In this document: one piece after another, positions 13,259 to 21,086 of the stretch
Layout: the number at the start of each line of letters is the position of its first letter
Position numbering within the stretch: the stretch's first letter is position 1
IMG/VR virus record: IMGVR_UViG_3300028557_000049
Location: 1 to 53,607 of that record
Source of the DNA: a virus
Strand: one strand, 5' to 3'
Length of the DNA: 53,607 nucleotides
Made by a program: the position numbers and the translations under genes
The notes under the pieces: generated by a model
What the model was told of the DNA's origin: nothing
Seen by the model: only the letters and a program-made list of their open reading frames with translations
Databases searched by the model: none

Positions 13259-14431
13259 TCATTCCATTGCTGGAACTGATTCGGGCAAACGTTGCCCTAT
13301 CATATTATATAATCTCATTCCCTCATGCTCAATATTAAGCGCAGCATTCTCATCCCTGTCTATAATCAATCCACATCCCTCACAGATAAACTCCCTGTCA
13401 GCTAATGTCAAGTTAACATTCTTCCAACCACAACATGAACATGTCTTACTGCTCGGATAAAACCTGTCAACAAACATCACTTCCCTTCCATGCCAAGCTG
13501 ATTTATATTCAATCTGTCTTCGCATCTCGCCTAGACTTAATTCTTGAATAGCTTTCGCCAATTTATGATTTTTAAGCATTCCACTTACATTCAAATCTTC
13601 CAGACAGATAACTTGGTTTTCGTTAACCAATCTGGTTGTGATATTATGAAGAAAATCATTCTTTTGATTTTTTATTTTCTCATGTAACCTTGCTAATTTA
13701 ATCTTAGCTTTATACCTGTTATTACTTCCTTTTTGTTTTTTAGAAAGCCTTTTTTGTAATCTAATCAGTTTTTCTTCTGATGTTCTTATCCACTTAGGGT
13801 TATCAATGGTTTCACCATTCGATAATGTAAGAAGTGTCTTGATTCCAAGGTCAATACCAACTGAATGATTAACTGGTTCATTCATTACACGAAGCAAATC
13901 ACCATCAATCAAGATGCTTGCATAATAATGACCACATTTCTTTCTTATTATTGTTATTGATTTGATTCCTGTTTTGTTCTTATACAAATAATCCTTATCC
14001 CGTTTGCTACATTCAAAATTAATACCATTAATTGTTTTAGTTAAATTTAACTTAGATTGAACCTCATCAAATGTTTTGCTTGCAACAGCCTCTTGTGGGA
14101 ATCTTGCTTTCTGTTCATCATGCTTTGATTTGAATTTAGGAAAACCTCTACCTTGTTTAAAGAAGTTCTTATAAGCCGTTTCAAGGTTAATGATTGATTG
14201 TTTAAGAACCTTTGTATTATGTTCTTTCAGCCATTCATAATCATTACGTAGATTACCATGAAAATACTTTCCAAGGTCAGAGAATGAAGTATTTGATTTA
14301 TCCGTTTCGTAACGTTGTTTCTTATAAGCAAGCGATTGATTAAAGACAAATCGATAAGAACCCAAGAGTGAGTTAATTCTCATCTCTTGGCTCTTATTCG
14401 GGTATAATCTAATCTTAATCGCTTTTAACAT
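13259..14431 (-). CDS. tnpB: TnpB RNA-guided nuclease of an IS605/IS607 element
   Basis: 390 residues. N-terminal OrfB/HTH region (about 1-50), then the RuvC-like core with all three acidic residues in their usual settings: D194 in GIDLGIKTLLTLS, E278 in VICLEDLNVSGM and D360 in LIIDRDENAALNI. A zinc ribbon (C331/C334 and C350/C353) lies between the last two. TnpB cuts DNA guided by an omega RNA and helps its element persist. Length and motifs are complete, so it should be active. Its start overlaps the stop of a cargo gene (TAATG), which ties its translation to that operon. Confidence 0.93.
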   Translation of the reverse strand: MLKAIKIRLYPNKSQEMRINSLLGSYRFVFNQSLAYKKQRYETDKSNTSFSDLGKYFHGNLRNDYEWLKEHNTKVLKQSIINLETAYKNFFKQGRGFPKFKSKHDEQKARFPQEAVASKTFDEVQSKLNLTKTINGINFECSKRDKDYLYKNKTGIKSITIIRKKCGHYYASILIDGDLLRVMNEPVNHSVGIDLGIKTLLTLSNGETIDNPKWIRTSEEKLIRLQKRLSKKQKGSNNRYKAKIKLARLHEKIKNQKNDFLHNITTRLVNENQVICLEDLNVSGMLKNHKLAKAIQELSLGEMRRQIEYKSAWHGREVMFVDRFYPSSKTCSCCGWKNVNLTLADREFICEGCGLIIDRDENAALNIEHEGMRLYNMIGQRLPESVPAME

Positions 14432-14949
14432 TAAAAATCTTTTGTTACTATTTTATTACCATTCCAAACAATAACTCTATACGCTTTAGAAAAAATCATA
14501 TTACCATATTCATTTTGAGCCTTATAACTCCACGTAATACATAATTCATTTCCACTAGTAAAGAAAATTAAACCATTTGATTCTGTTATCGGAGTGAAAC
14601 TTTCTTTATTTTTTAAATATAAAGTAGTCATCCATTGTGATGCTAGGCATTGGTTATATAAAAATATTTCTATGTGAGGATTTTTATTAAAAAATTGTAT
14701 CATTTCTTTGTTGGCAACAGTATCAGAAAATGTTTCAATATCCCATTGTTTAAACATATCACTTTGTGTTAGTTTAAATACTGTACTATCATCTATATTA
14801 AAAGTAACAGGTATTTCAACTCCTAATCCATTTGTAAAAACAGTATGAAATTTACCATTTTTAATGTAAACTTCAGTTGGTTTTGTTTGGGCTAAAAGAC
14901 TAGCAAATATAAAAACATTAATTGTAAATAATAAAAATAATTTTTTCAT
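14431..14949 (-). CDS. Secreted protein, cargo of the IS607-like element
   Basis: 172 residues from MKKLFLLFTINVFIFASLLAQ, a Sec signal peptide with cleavage after LLAQ. The frame is open further upstream (to 15042), but the signal peptide fixes the start at 14949. The mature part is beta-rich (VYIKNGKFHTVFTNGLGVEI) with CITWSYKAQNEYGNM near the end; no domain recognised. It would act in the periplasm or outside. It is the last cargo gene and its stop overlaps the tnpB start. Confidence 0.7.
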   Translation of the reverse strand: MKKLFLLFTINVFIFASLLAQTKPTEVYIKNGKFHTVFTNGLGVEIPVTFNIDDSTVFKLTQSDMFKQWDIETFSDTVANKEMIQFFNKNPHIEIFLYNQCLASQWMTTLYLKNKESFTPITESNGLIFFTSGNELCITWSYKAQNEYGNMIFSKAYRVIVWNGNKIVTKDF

Positions 14950-14980
14950 AAAATTGTGGTTTTGGTTTGTTAATAATAAT

Positions 14981-15334
14981 TTAAAATAATAATTCGATTT
15001 GCCCATTCTGAGATATGAATTGAATTGGGGTTTCAACTTCAATAGTCAGAGCGTAATCTGGTGTTGTAACAATAGTAGCTCCAAAACTATAAAGTGTATC
15101 GTTATTTTGTTTAACAAGTACGCTATCTCCTTTATAAAAAAACTCTGGTTTTACATCACCGTTATTTATTTGGAAAAATGCATAACGATATGTTATGGTA
15201 TCATTGTCTGGCACTTCAATTATATGATTATAATCCCACACAACTGATGTCCTTTCAATAAGATGATTATCTTTTTGACAAGACGAAATGATAAGCGTTG
15301 CTATGATAGCCAATAAGAAAAATAATTGTTTCAT
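14981..15334 (-). CDS. Lipoprotein, cargo of the IS607-like element
   Basis: 117 residues. Signal MKQLFFLLAIIATLIISSCQ with lipobox ISSC and then QKD, the Bacteroidota pattern that favours outer-membrane lipoproteins. The signal is nearly identical to that of the lipoprotein at 15999-16268, implying common origin. The mature part is beta-rich, with no domain recognised. Second to last in the cargo operon. Confidence 0.75.
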   Translation of the reverse strand: MKQLFFLLAIIATLIISSCQKDNHLIERTSVVWDYNHIIEVPDNDTITYRYAFFQINNGDVKPEFFYKGDSVLVKQNNDTLYSFGATIVTTPDYALTIEVETPIQFISQNGQIELLF

Positions 15335-15360
15335 AAAATTATTAATTTAGATTTAGCGTT

Positions 15361-15969
15361 TTACCAGTCATTTTGGGTAGTGCTATTCATCGCTTTATGT
15401 AATGAATTTATTGAAGAGTTAATATATTGTTCGATAGCTGGTTTAACTTCTTCATTCCATATTTTTTTATTTAAAACCATTTTAGCGCATACTGGTTCAC
15501 TATTACGTAAATCACCATAACAATATTCTTTACCATAATAGTGACTAAAGGAGCCTGTTGGATTACCAGCTAACTTAGCTCCAGAACTAGTATATACTTG
15601 ATAACAATGCGTAGTTGGTTTAATTATTAATTTGTATTTATTATCCTTACAATATAAAGCCAAACTAAACCATATTCTATGTTTCCACATTTGGCCCATT
15701 GTTTTGGTATTAATAACAAAATTACCTTTAATAAATAACTGATTATTAACTTCATCTAAATTTCTAGTTGCATCTTCAAAAGAAACAAATACATCAGCAA
15801 AGTACATTCTCGCATTTCCAAATAGCGTTTTAGCATCAGTATTAGGTACATCAACTAAACTAACATATTCTATTTCACCGTTTTCATTCTTAGGCCAATT
15901 ATTATCATAATTCTGAGTATATGATGATAATGAATAAAATAAAATTGTAATAATAAAAATAATTTTCAT
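15361..15969 (-). CDS. Secreted DUF4468-like protein, cargo of the IS607-like element
   Basis: 202 residues with a signal peptide (MKIIFIITILFYSLSSYTQ, cleaved near residue 18). The central part (NARMYFADVFVSFEDATRNL, then LFIKGNFVIN, then WFSLALYCKDNKYKLII) has the layout of DUF4468-type proteins of Bacteroidota, small periplasmic proteins with a TBP-like fold; the match is by eye. The end carries GSFSHYYGKEYCYGD. Third gene of the cargo operon. Confidence 0.65.
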   Translation of the reverse strand: MKIIFIITILFYSLSSYTQNYDNNWPKNENGEIEYVSLVDVPNTDAKTLFGNARMYFADVFVSFEDATRNLDEVNNQLFIKGNFVINTKTMGQMWKHRIWFSLALYCKDNKYKLIIKPTTHCYQVYTSSGAKLAGNPTGSFSHYYGKEYCYGDLRNSEPVCAKMVLNKKIWNEEVKPAIEQYINSSINSLHKAMNSTTQNDW

Positions 15970-15998
15970 AATTTTAATTTAAAGTGTTTAAAATAATT

Positions 15999-16268
15999 TT
16001 ACCATTGTGGTTGGTTAGTCACACATACTCTATCACCAATAAAATTGTTTAACCAAAAAGTATAATCACAACAAAATACTTTATAATTACCACTACAGTC
16101 ATTTTTAATTGTTAAAGTATAACAAGATGTTATTTCATCATCAGTTATAATACCACAATTACATTGTTGATTAGAACCAATACCATTCACATCATCGTCT
16201 AATTCATCTTTTTGACAAGACGAAATGATAAGCGTTGCCATTATAGCAAATAAGAATAATTTTTTCAT
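15999..16268 (-). CDS. Cysteine-rich lipoprotein, cargo of the IS607-like element
   Basis: 89 residues. Signal MKKLFLFAIMATLIISSCQK (lipobox ISSC), then an acidic linker (DELDDDVNGIG) and a compact part with six cysteines (QQCNCGI, TSCYTL, NDCSG, VFCCDY, RVCVT). Likely disulfide-bonded and surface-exposed. First gene of the cargo operon, with its own promoter at 16305-16336. Confidence 0.75.
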   Translation of the reverse strand: MKKLFLFAIMATLIISSCQKDELDDDVNGIGSNQQCNCGIITDDEITSCYTLTIKNDCSGNYKVFCCDYTFWLNNFIGDRVCVTNQPQW

Positions 16269-16304
16269 AAAATTGTGTTTTTTTGTTTGTTAATTAATAT
16301 TCTA

Positions 16305-16336
16305 CAAAGGTAATAATTCTTTTTGTAACGACCAAA
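16305..16336 (-). promoter_or_regulatory. Promoter of the cargo operon
   Basis: TTTGG-N19-TACCTTTG, placed directly after the recombinase stop, so the cargo is expressed independently of the recombinase. Confidence 0.8.
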
Positions 16337-16337
16337 T

Positions 16338-16958
16338 TTATTTAGCATTATTTTTCTCTTTTCTTCTCTTTGCACTACGCTTACCATACAGCTTTCCACT
16401 GAAACTAGCCATCAACATCATGATGTCATTAACTAACTCCTCTTCCTCACTCACGTCTACATTGTTCTCCACCTTCTCAATCTCAACACCATAACTGTTG
16501 AAGAACTTCTCTATCAAGTTATATTGAAATCTTGTTAATCTGTCCTTATGTTCAATAACAACTTTTTCAATCTTGCCAGCTATTACCAAATCAAGTAGCT
16601 TAACAAACCCATTTCTAGTGTCTGACAGACCAGAACCAACATCTTTGATGATATGGTCCACTTGGTACTTTTTCTTCGCACAGTGCTCACTTAAACGCTG
16701 TGATTGCCTATCTAAATCTCCCTTGGCTTTCTGCTCATGGGATGAAACTCTTGAATATGTACAAATTGGTTTCTTTATAACCTTAACAGGTAAATAGACC
16801 TTCATATACTTATCAATATCGTCTTGAAGGTATCTCCTGTGGCCACCAACAGTTTTAATGGCTTTAAGCGTACCTTCATCGTCCCACCTACGTAGTGTCT
16901 TGGTTGAGACGGATAACAGACTTGCAGCTTCCTTAATTGTTATAAGTTTACTGCTCAT
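16338..16958 (-). CDS. tnpA: IS607-type serine recombinase (TnpA)
   Basis: 206 residues. An N-terminal MerR-like helix-turn-helix (residues 5-50, TIKEAASLLSVSTKTLRRWD then GGHRRY) is followed by a small serine-recombinase domain: TYSRVSS with catalytic Ser 69, DRQSQRL, VVIEHKDRLTRFQYNL. This HTH-first order defines IS607 transposases. The end is basic (KRSAKRRKEKNNAK). Residues needed for catalysis are present. It overlaps the previous gene by 11 bases and is separated from tnpB by the cargo operon. Confidence 0.93.
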   Translation of the reverse strand: MSSKLITIKEAASLLSVSTKTLRRWDDEGTLKAIKTVGGHRRYLQDDIDKYMKVYLPVKVIKKPICTYSRVSSHEQKAKGDLDRQSQRLSEHCAKKKYQVDHIIKDVGSGLSDTRNGFVKLLDLVIAGKIEKVVIEHKDRLTRFQYNLIEKFFNSYGVEIEKVENNVDVSEEEELVNDIMMLMASFSGKLYGKRSAKRRKEKNNAK

Positions 16959-17178
16959 CGTTTTCGTCCTTTAATATATTGTCTAGGTGACTTATTATTG
17001 TTGATTGAGATTTGTCCAATATTATCTGGAATTCCTCAACCGTAATGTCCTCATCCAATTCAAAAGTATGAGGGTATATATCACCATTATCAAGCTCGAA
17101 CTCGGTCTTGCTTACTCTAATAACAGTGAATTTCTTTTTTTCTAATTGTGACATAATTGTTGTTAGTTTCTTTTTCAT
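16948..17178 (-). CDS. Small unknown protein upstream of the recombinase
   Basis: 76 residues (68 if started at the internal Met at 17154), acidic at the C-terminus (LDNILKDENDEQ). Begins MKKKLTTIMSQLEKKKFTVI. The stop overlaps the tnpA start by 11 bases, so the two are translated together. No family recognised; an accessory or regulatory role in transposition is possible from the position only. Confidence 0.55.
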   Translation of the reverse strand: MKKKLTTIMSQLEKKKFTVIRVSKTEFELDNGDIYPHTFELDEDITVEEFQIILDKSQSTIISHLDNILKDENDEQ

Positions 17179-17260
17179 ATATAAATATACAGAAGTTTCA
17201 TAAAAGATACAATATTGTAAAAATATTTCTAAGATTGCCTAATTTTTTATTAGCAGTTGG

Positions 17261-17626
17261 TCAACCCTCAATAGTCACATACAATAATATGAAAAACCAA
17301 CAAAGGACCCCTACTAAAAAGATTTGTCCAAACGGCTTGATACTTAAATCTATTGGTACAAACAACCATACTACAACAAATATCATATGACTAATGGCTA
17401 TTATTGTCATATAGGCACCCATACTCAAGCCAATTCTTTCACCCCATGTTGTTTTATCAAATCTAGTAAGAAATAAACCTATAAATGATAATAAACTTAG
17501 TGGTATAATCAATATCCACATTAATACCAACCGCCAAAAATATGGACAAAGATTGGTGGGCATTTTATCTTGGTTGTAGAACCAGCGATAAAGCCTTGCT
17601 ACTAGTGTTGTTGAGCTTAAGTTCAT
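17261..17626 (-). CDS. Multi-pass membrane protein, 121 aa
   Basis: 121 residues with three hydrophobic helices (about 31-52, 68-90 and 100-119) and a conserved-looking entry segment MPTNLCPYFWRLVLMWILII. From memory, this opening occurs in unnamed phage membrane proteins. No catalytic motif. It is followed by the IS607-like region and probably belongs to the operon starting at 18157. Confidence 0.65.
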   Translation of the reverse strand: MNLSSTTLVARLYRWFYNQDKMPTNLCPYFWRLVLMWILIIPLSLLSFIGLFLTRFDKTTWGERIGLSMGAYMTIIAISHMIFVVVWLFVPIDLSIKPFGQIFLVGVLCWFFILLYVTIEG

Positions 17627-17648
17627 AATATTCTGATATTTTAGTTAA

Positions 17649-17852
17649 TTAGTGCCAACGTTTTTTTAATTCAGCTTCAGTACCTAGTGTTTTAGGAAAG
17701 CTATCAACTATTTTCCATTCTAGTGTAAATACGTCAAATTGCATCTTCAGATTACATCTTTTACAAATACATTTGTTTGGTAATGATGGGAAATTGTATC
17801 GAAAATTATGGCCAAATAATTTACAAAACATTCTTATAATTTTACTTCCCAT
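17649..17852 (-). CDS. Small Cys-rich protein, 67 aa
   Basis: 67 residues. LPNKCICKRCNLKM has a CxCxxC cluster, and with MFCKLFGHNF at the start this could be a small zinc site. The last part is basic and Trp-containing. It overlaps the end of the gene at 17834 by 19 bases. Function unknown. Confidence 0.55.
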   Translation of the reverse strand: MGSKIIRMFCKLFGHNFRYNFPSLPNKCICKRCNLKMQFDVFTLEWKIVDSFPKTLGTEAELKKRWH

Positions 17853-18157
17853 TTGATATATTTTGGGTGTATATACTTAGGAATCGTTGATGATACGACA
17901 TCTTTAATCGAATCATTGGTAGTGTTCATAGTGAACACATCAACCACTTCTACTTCTACCAATTCATCATATACGCCCACGGTACGTACCTTGGTAAAGA
18001 TATCATACTTTACGGTTTGAATACCATCATTCGATGTTCCAAAGGATAGACTATCACAGTATATTCCAATGTCACCTTTTTCTATGGGTATTATTGGCTT
18101 AAACCATGACTTGAACCATACGATGATGGCTATTTGATTTAAAGAATCATTTCTCAT
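17834..18157 (-). CDS. Unknown protein, 107 aa
   Basis: 107 residues, beta-rich by eye (KGDIGIYCDSLSFGTSNDGI, ELVEVEVVDVFTM). The start at 18157 is placed by the promoter at 18182-18213. No domain recognised, no signal peptide. Confidence 0.6.
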   Translation of the reverse strand: MRNDSLNQIAIIVWFKSWFKPIIPIEKGDIGIYCDSLSFGTSNDGIQTVKYDIFTKVRTVGVYDELVEVEVVDVFTMNTTNDSIKDVVSSTIPKYIHPKYIKWEVKL

Positions 18158-18181
18158 AAGTAGTTATTTATTTTGTTGATA

Positions 18182-18213
18182 CAAAGGTAAGCAATTATTT
18201 TGAAACTACCAAA
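18182..18213 (-). promoter_or_regulatory. Bacteroidota-type promoter
   Basis: TTTGG-N19-TACCTTTG, 25 bases upstream of the start at 18157. Confidence 0.8.
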
Positions 18214-18225
18214 CTTTTTCTAGCT

Positions 18226-18450
18226 TTAATAATTTATACGGTTATTAAGTTCCATCCCAGATATCTTATAGCCTAGTTGTTTATAATCTTCGATTAATTG
18301 ATTGTGTTCACCCATAAGCTTAAGGTTTTCTTCATTATACTCATATACCCTTAGGCTAGATAATCTGCGCCCATCATACATCTTGGTCTTTTCTGGGAGT
18401 TCAACTACCTTCATTGGAAAATCCCAATATAGCTTTAGAATTACTTTCAT
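18226..18450 (-). CDS. Small unknown protein, 74 aa
   Basis: 74 residues from MKVILKLYWDFPMKVVELPE. The start at 18450 overlaps the stop of the gene at 18447 (ATGA); a longer frame from 18486 would invade that gene. Charged, likely alpha/beta. No family recognised. Confidence 0.6.
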   Translation of the reverse strand: MKVILKLYWDFPMKVVELPEKTKMYDGRRLSSLRVYEYNEENLKLMGEHNQLIEDYKQLGYKISGMELNNRINY

Positions 18451-18836
18451 ATTTGAATATGTTTTGATATTAATTCTTCTATACAAGCCAATTCAGCTTC
18501 CTCGTATGTTGGTCTAATATATTTTAATCTATCATCACCAAATAAACGAATGGTGGATGCGATACGTTCATCGTTATCCTTAAAGGTATGCCAAGCATAA
18601 CCTTCATCTACCTTGCTAATCTCTGAATCAGTATTATGTACCTGTCTAAACCATTTAAAGGCTTGCTGATATGTAGCGGCTGCAATAGGATTAAATTCTG
18701 TTTGCCTTTTATGGTGTGGGAAAACCAAATCAAACCCACCATAAGCATTAGAACAATACACAGCAAAACAATCTTCTTTAAACCCTAAACCCTCTATTGA
18801 TTTAGCCTCTTTTGGTCGTAAGAATAAATCTTCCAT
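18447..18836 (-). CDS. Conserved phage protein of unknown function, 129 aa
   Basis: 129 residues. The stretch AATYQQAFKWFRQVHNTDSE followed by YAWHTF resembles a small uncharacterised family seen in phages and plasmids of Bacteroidota; this is from memory. Helical and acidic at the C-terminus. It begins one base after the stop of the DUF262 gene, in the operon started at 19767. Confidence 0.6.
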   Translation of the reverse strand: MEDLFLRPKEAKSIEGLGFKEDCFAVYCSNAYGGFDLVFPHHKRQTEFNPIAAATYQQAFKWFRQVHNTDSEISKVDEGYAWHTFKDNDERIASTIRLFGDDRLKYIRPTYEEAELACIEELISKHIQI

Positions 18837-18837
18837 A

Positions 18838-19767
18838 TTATTTTAAGTTAATACTTCTTACAAAATCAATATGCTCTTTGCTCATAGGTGTGCCAGCGTG
18901 ATTAAGTGTAAGAAAATTATCTAATATATCTTCATCAGTGGCAGACTCATCCATTTCACCATAAGCTAGGTTTGGATAAGCCATAAACCTACGCTGTGCA
19001 TCAGTAGATAAGTCGTTCCAATAATTACCATGTAGGTCGGGAAACTTGTTCTCACAAAAATCTATAATAGCGTTAAACCTTTGCTTACCATCAACACAAT
19101 CAAAACCATAACCAACACCAAACTCACGTTCTGCTTCTTGTAGTCTCTTAAAAGAATTGTACCTAAACAAGAATTTACCTATCTCAATACCTTGGTAAAT
19201 ACTTTCAATGAGTAATTGTTTCTGCTCTAGTGTCCAAACAAGACCACGTTGAAAATGATGCTTGTTACCTTCCTTGTCTTTTACATAAGGGTCAAAATTA
19301 ACCCTAAATCCCCAATCATCACTATCATCAAAATTAAGCCTGTTTTTACTTCTCTTGTACCCTGCTTTAAATAATAGGCTGGATAAGTCTTGATTATAGA
19401 AGTTTATTCTGCGTTTTTCTTTACCAAAAGGATTATTACCACACTCGTAGGTTGTAGGTGATATATAAGCATTGGAAACCACTGCTATGGTTTGGTATTG
19501 TTTTGGAAAGTAAGTTTTCACAACATCCTTTAATTCAGTAGGAATCCTTGTGCTTTGATAATCAATATGTACATCACCATTTTCCAATTTATACACATCA
19601 CCCTCTAACCTGAATACCTGTGGAACGGTAGTGGTTATGGTTTCTTTCTTTTTACCCCTACCAACGGTTTCGGTTTTGGTTGTATCGTAGTTTATAACTA
19701 CACTAACCTTATCACCTATCTCAATAGGTTTAGCTAGTTTGGCTTCTATTTGTTCTTGCTTGTTCAT
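18838..19767 (-). CDS. DUF262 (GmrSD N-terminal / ParB-like) protein
   Basis: 309 residues from MNKQEQIEAKL. The C-terminal half (about 170-300) has FQRGLVWTLEQKQLLIESIY, then IGKFLFR, then CVDGKQRFNAIIDFCENKFP, the hallmarks of DUF262, the ParB/Srx-like nucleotide-binding domain of GmrS. In GmrSD this domain hydrolyses a nucleotide and works with an HNH (DUF1524) nuclease that cuts modified phage DNA. Here no DUF1524 follows, and the first 120 residues are a different, beta-rich region. Phages carry such solo DUF262 genes; a decoy or regulator of host defence is one option. The promoter at 19772-19803 places the start. Confidence 0.8.
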   Translation of the reverse strand: MNKQEQIEAKLAKPIEIGDKVSVVINYDTTKTETVGRGKKKETITTTVPQVFRLEGDVYKLENGDVHIDYQSTRIPTELKDVVKTYFPKQYQTIAVVSNAYISPTTYECGNNPFGKEKRRINFYNQDLSSLLFKAGYKRSKNRLNFDDSDDWGFRVNFDPYVKDKEGNKHHFQRGLVWTLEQKQLLIESIYQGIEIGKFLFRYNSFKRLQEAEREFGVGYGFDCVDGKQRFNAIIDFCENKFPDLHGNYWNDLSTDAQRRFMAYPNLAYGEMDESATDEDILDNFLTLNHAGTPMSKEHIDFVRSINLK

Positions 19768-19771
19768 ATGA

Positions 19772-19803
19772 CAAAGGTACATAATTATTTTGAAACTACC
19801 AAA
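19772..19803 (-). promoter_or_regulatory. Promoter inside the 3' end of the HNH gene
   Basis: TTTGG-N19-TACCTTTG. Its -33 box is made from the last codons of the HNH gene (19785-20240), so the HNH gene ends exactly on its neighbour's promoter. Confidence 0.8.
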
Positions 19804-20240
19804 TATGGCTTAACATATTTTAAAAACTCTTCAACCCCCATATCACCTTTTTTACTGTTACATTTGCTACAACACACACAGACGTTAGATTCATCGAACA
19901 CACCACCACCCTTACTAATAGGAATTATATGGTCAATAGTGGCCATCATATTATGTGGAACTTTCATACCGTTAAATTCTATTCGTAAGTTAGACTTTTT
20001 ACAATAGCAACAAGTTAACTTACCATCTTTCTTTAACTTACGCTTCAGAAAGTTCCTAGAAAAGGATATCTTACGCATCTTGCCAGAAAATGATTTTACA
20101 TTGGTTTCATCGTTATCGAAATAATGCTTTTTAAGTAGAACATATGATGCATATGTATTAGGTTCAGATACCTCAAAGTATATCTTATCGACATACTTGG
20201 TACTACCGCTACTGCTGCTATAAATTACCTTGTGTATCAT
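19785..20240 (-). CDS. HNH endonuclease
   Basis: 151 residues from MIHKVIYSSSSGSTKYVDKI. The HNH/zinc core lies at about 85-140: LTCCYCKKSN, then TIDHIIPISKGGG, then NVCVCCSKCNSKKGD, with both CxxC pairs and the His/Asn residues. The start at 20240 follows the promoter at 20259-20290; an upstream extension to 20339 would run through that promoter. It is probably a free-standing homing-type nuclease, because it is small, has its own promoter and abuts the next promoter. Confidence 0.85.
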   Translation of the reverse strand: MIHKVIYSSSSGSTKYVDKIYFEVSEPNTYASYVLLKKHYFDNDETNVKSFSGKMRKISFSRNFLKRKLKKDGKLTCCYCKKSNLRIEFNGMKVPHNMMATIDHIIPISKGGGVFDESNVCVCCSKCNSKKGDMGVEEFLKYVKPYLVVSK

Positions 20241-20258
20241 AACGCTAGATTTAGAACA

Positions 20259-20290
20259 CAAAGGTAAATAATAAAAAGGATAAAACCAAA
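20259..20290 (-). promoter_or_regulatory. Promoter of the HNH gene
   Basis: TTTGG-N19-TACCTTTG, 19 bases upstream of the start at 20240. Confidence 0.8.
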
Positions 20291-20304
20291 TCTGAGTTAA
20301 GGTT

Positions 20305-20694
20305 TTATATGAAATAGGTTTGTAAGGCTTTATAAACATCTCTGAGATGCTTCTTATTCTCGTATACTGCCATGAATGTGCCTAGGGGTTTTTGTGTGAT
20401 AAATAACGTTCTAGCGAAGTAATTATCAACAAAGAATCTTGATTGACAAGGCTCAAGGATATCGGCATAATCAGCGTCTGAGGTAATTAACCCACATATC
20501 CAACCCTTCTTGGTCTTTTTAAGCAACACATATGGGTGACGAAATATCTCGTGCATAAACACATCACCAACAAGATATTCTGAAGGCTTTGTCTTAGAAC
20601 CAATACTTGGCAAACATGATACCCAAGATAAAATAACTTCTTTATCTAGGGTCTTGCTTTCGTTAATCTTTTTAGTTAAAATAACCTTATCCAT
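20305..20694 (-). CDS. Unknown phage protein, 129 aa
   Basis: 129 residues. The middle, YLVGDVFMHEIFRHPYVLLK then GWICGLITSDADYADILEPC and SRFFVDNYFARTLF, looks like a compact beta-barrel (vaguely PemK/SH3-like), but this is only an impression. No catalytic motif. A TACCTTTG box lies at 20716-20723 upstream without a good -33 box. Confidence 0.55.
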   Translation of the reverse strand: MDKVILTKKINESKTLDKEVILSWVSCLPSIGSKTKPSEYLVGDVFMHEIFRHPYVLLKKTKKGWICGLITSDADYADILEPCQSRFFVDNYFARTLFITQKPLGTFMAVYENKKHLRDVYKALQTYFI

Positions 20695-20715
20695 AACTTA
20701 TTTTGTTTTAGAATA

Positions 20716-20723
20716 CAAAGGTA
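20716..20723 (-). promoter_or_regulatory. Promoter -7 box only
   Basis: TACCTTTG on the minus strand, 22 bases upstream of the start at 20694. The expected -33 position (20743-20747) does not match well. Confidence 0.4.
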
Positions 20724-20735
20724 AAACAAATAATT

Positions 20736-21065
20736 CTACTGGATTTCGAATAATGGTATGGCTTCCATAACTCTATACTTCGATGTCACCGCTTGTTTAT
20801 CAAGGTTACGGTTAAAGTTTAATAGCAGCATTAATTCAAATGCTTCAGCATAGTCAATCGACTTAACGTTATGGCTAAGCGATATTCCGTTGCCATCATC
20901 CAATAATGATATACGTTCTTCACCTCTTACTGATTCTGTCCATGTATGGCTATGTGATAGCGATAGAGTTATTTCTGTGCCTATATTGGTATCCTTTACA
21001 GTAATATCATATTCGTGCTCACCATCTTCGTTTAAAACGATAAATGTTTTATTATTTAATCTCAT
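20736..21065 (-). CDS. Unknown beta-rich protein, 109 aa
   Basis: 109 residues. The N-terminal half alternates hydrophobic and polar residues (HEYDITVKDTNIGTEITLSL), a beta-sandwich-like pattern, and the C-terminal half is helical. No family recognised. Third gene of the unit that begins at 22076, judging from short gaps. Confidence 0.55.
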   Translation of the reverse strand: MRLNNKTFIVLNEDGEHEYDITVKDTNIGTEITLSLSHSHTWTESVRGEERISLLDDGNGISLSHNVKSIDYAEAFELMLLLNFNRNLDKQAVTSKYRVMEAIPLFEIQ

Positions 21066-21086
21066 TCTACTTTATTTTAAAACATG

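Larger units (their letters stand above)
13213..17178 (-). mobile_element. IS607-like element with four cargo genes
   Basis: Gene order on the minus strand: small gene (17178), MerR-HTH serine recombinase (16958), four exported-protein genes with their own promoter (16268 to 14431), then TnpB (14431), whose start overlaps the last cargo stop as TAATG. IS607 elements carry a tnpA of exactly this recombinase type followed by tnpB in the same direction, but normally without passenger genes. IS607 leaves no inverted repeats or target duplication, so the ends are uncertain; the left end given is the hairpin next to the truncated MORN gene, the right end is the first gene of the tnpA operon. Confidence 0.5.

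Noticed and set aside
14950-15042. 31-residue extension of the secreted cargo protein
   Set aside because: A classical signal peptide starts at 14949; the extension overlaps the preceding lipoprotein gene.
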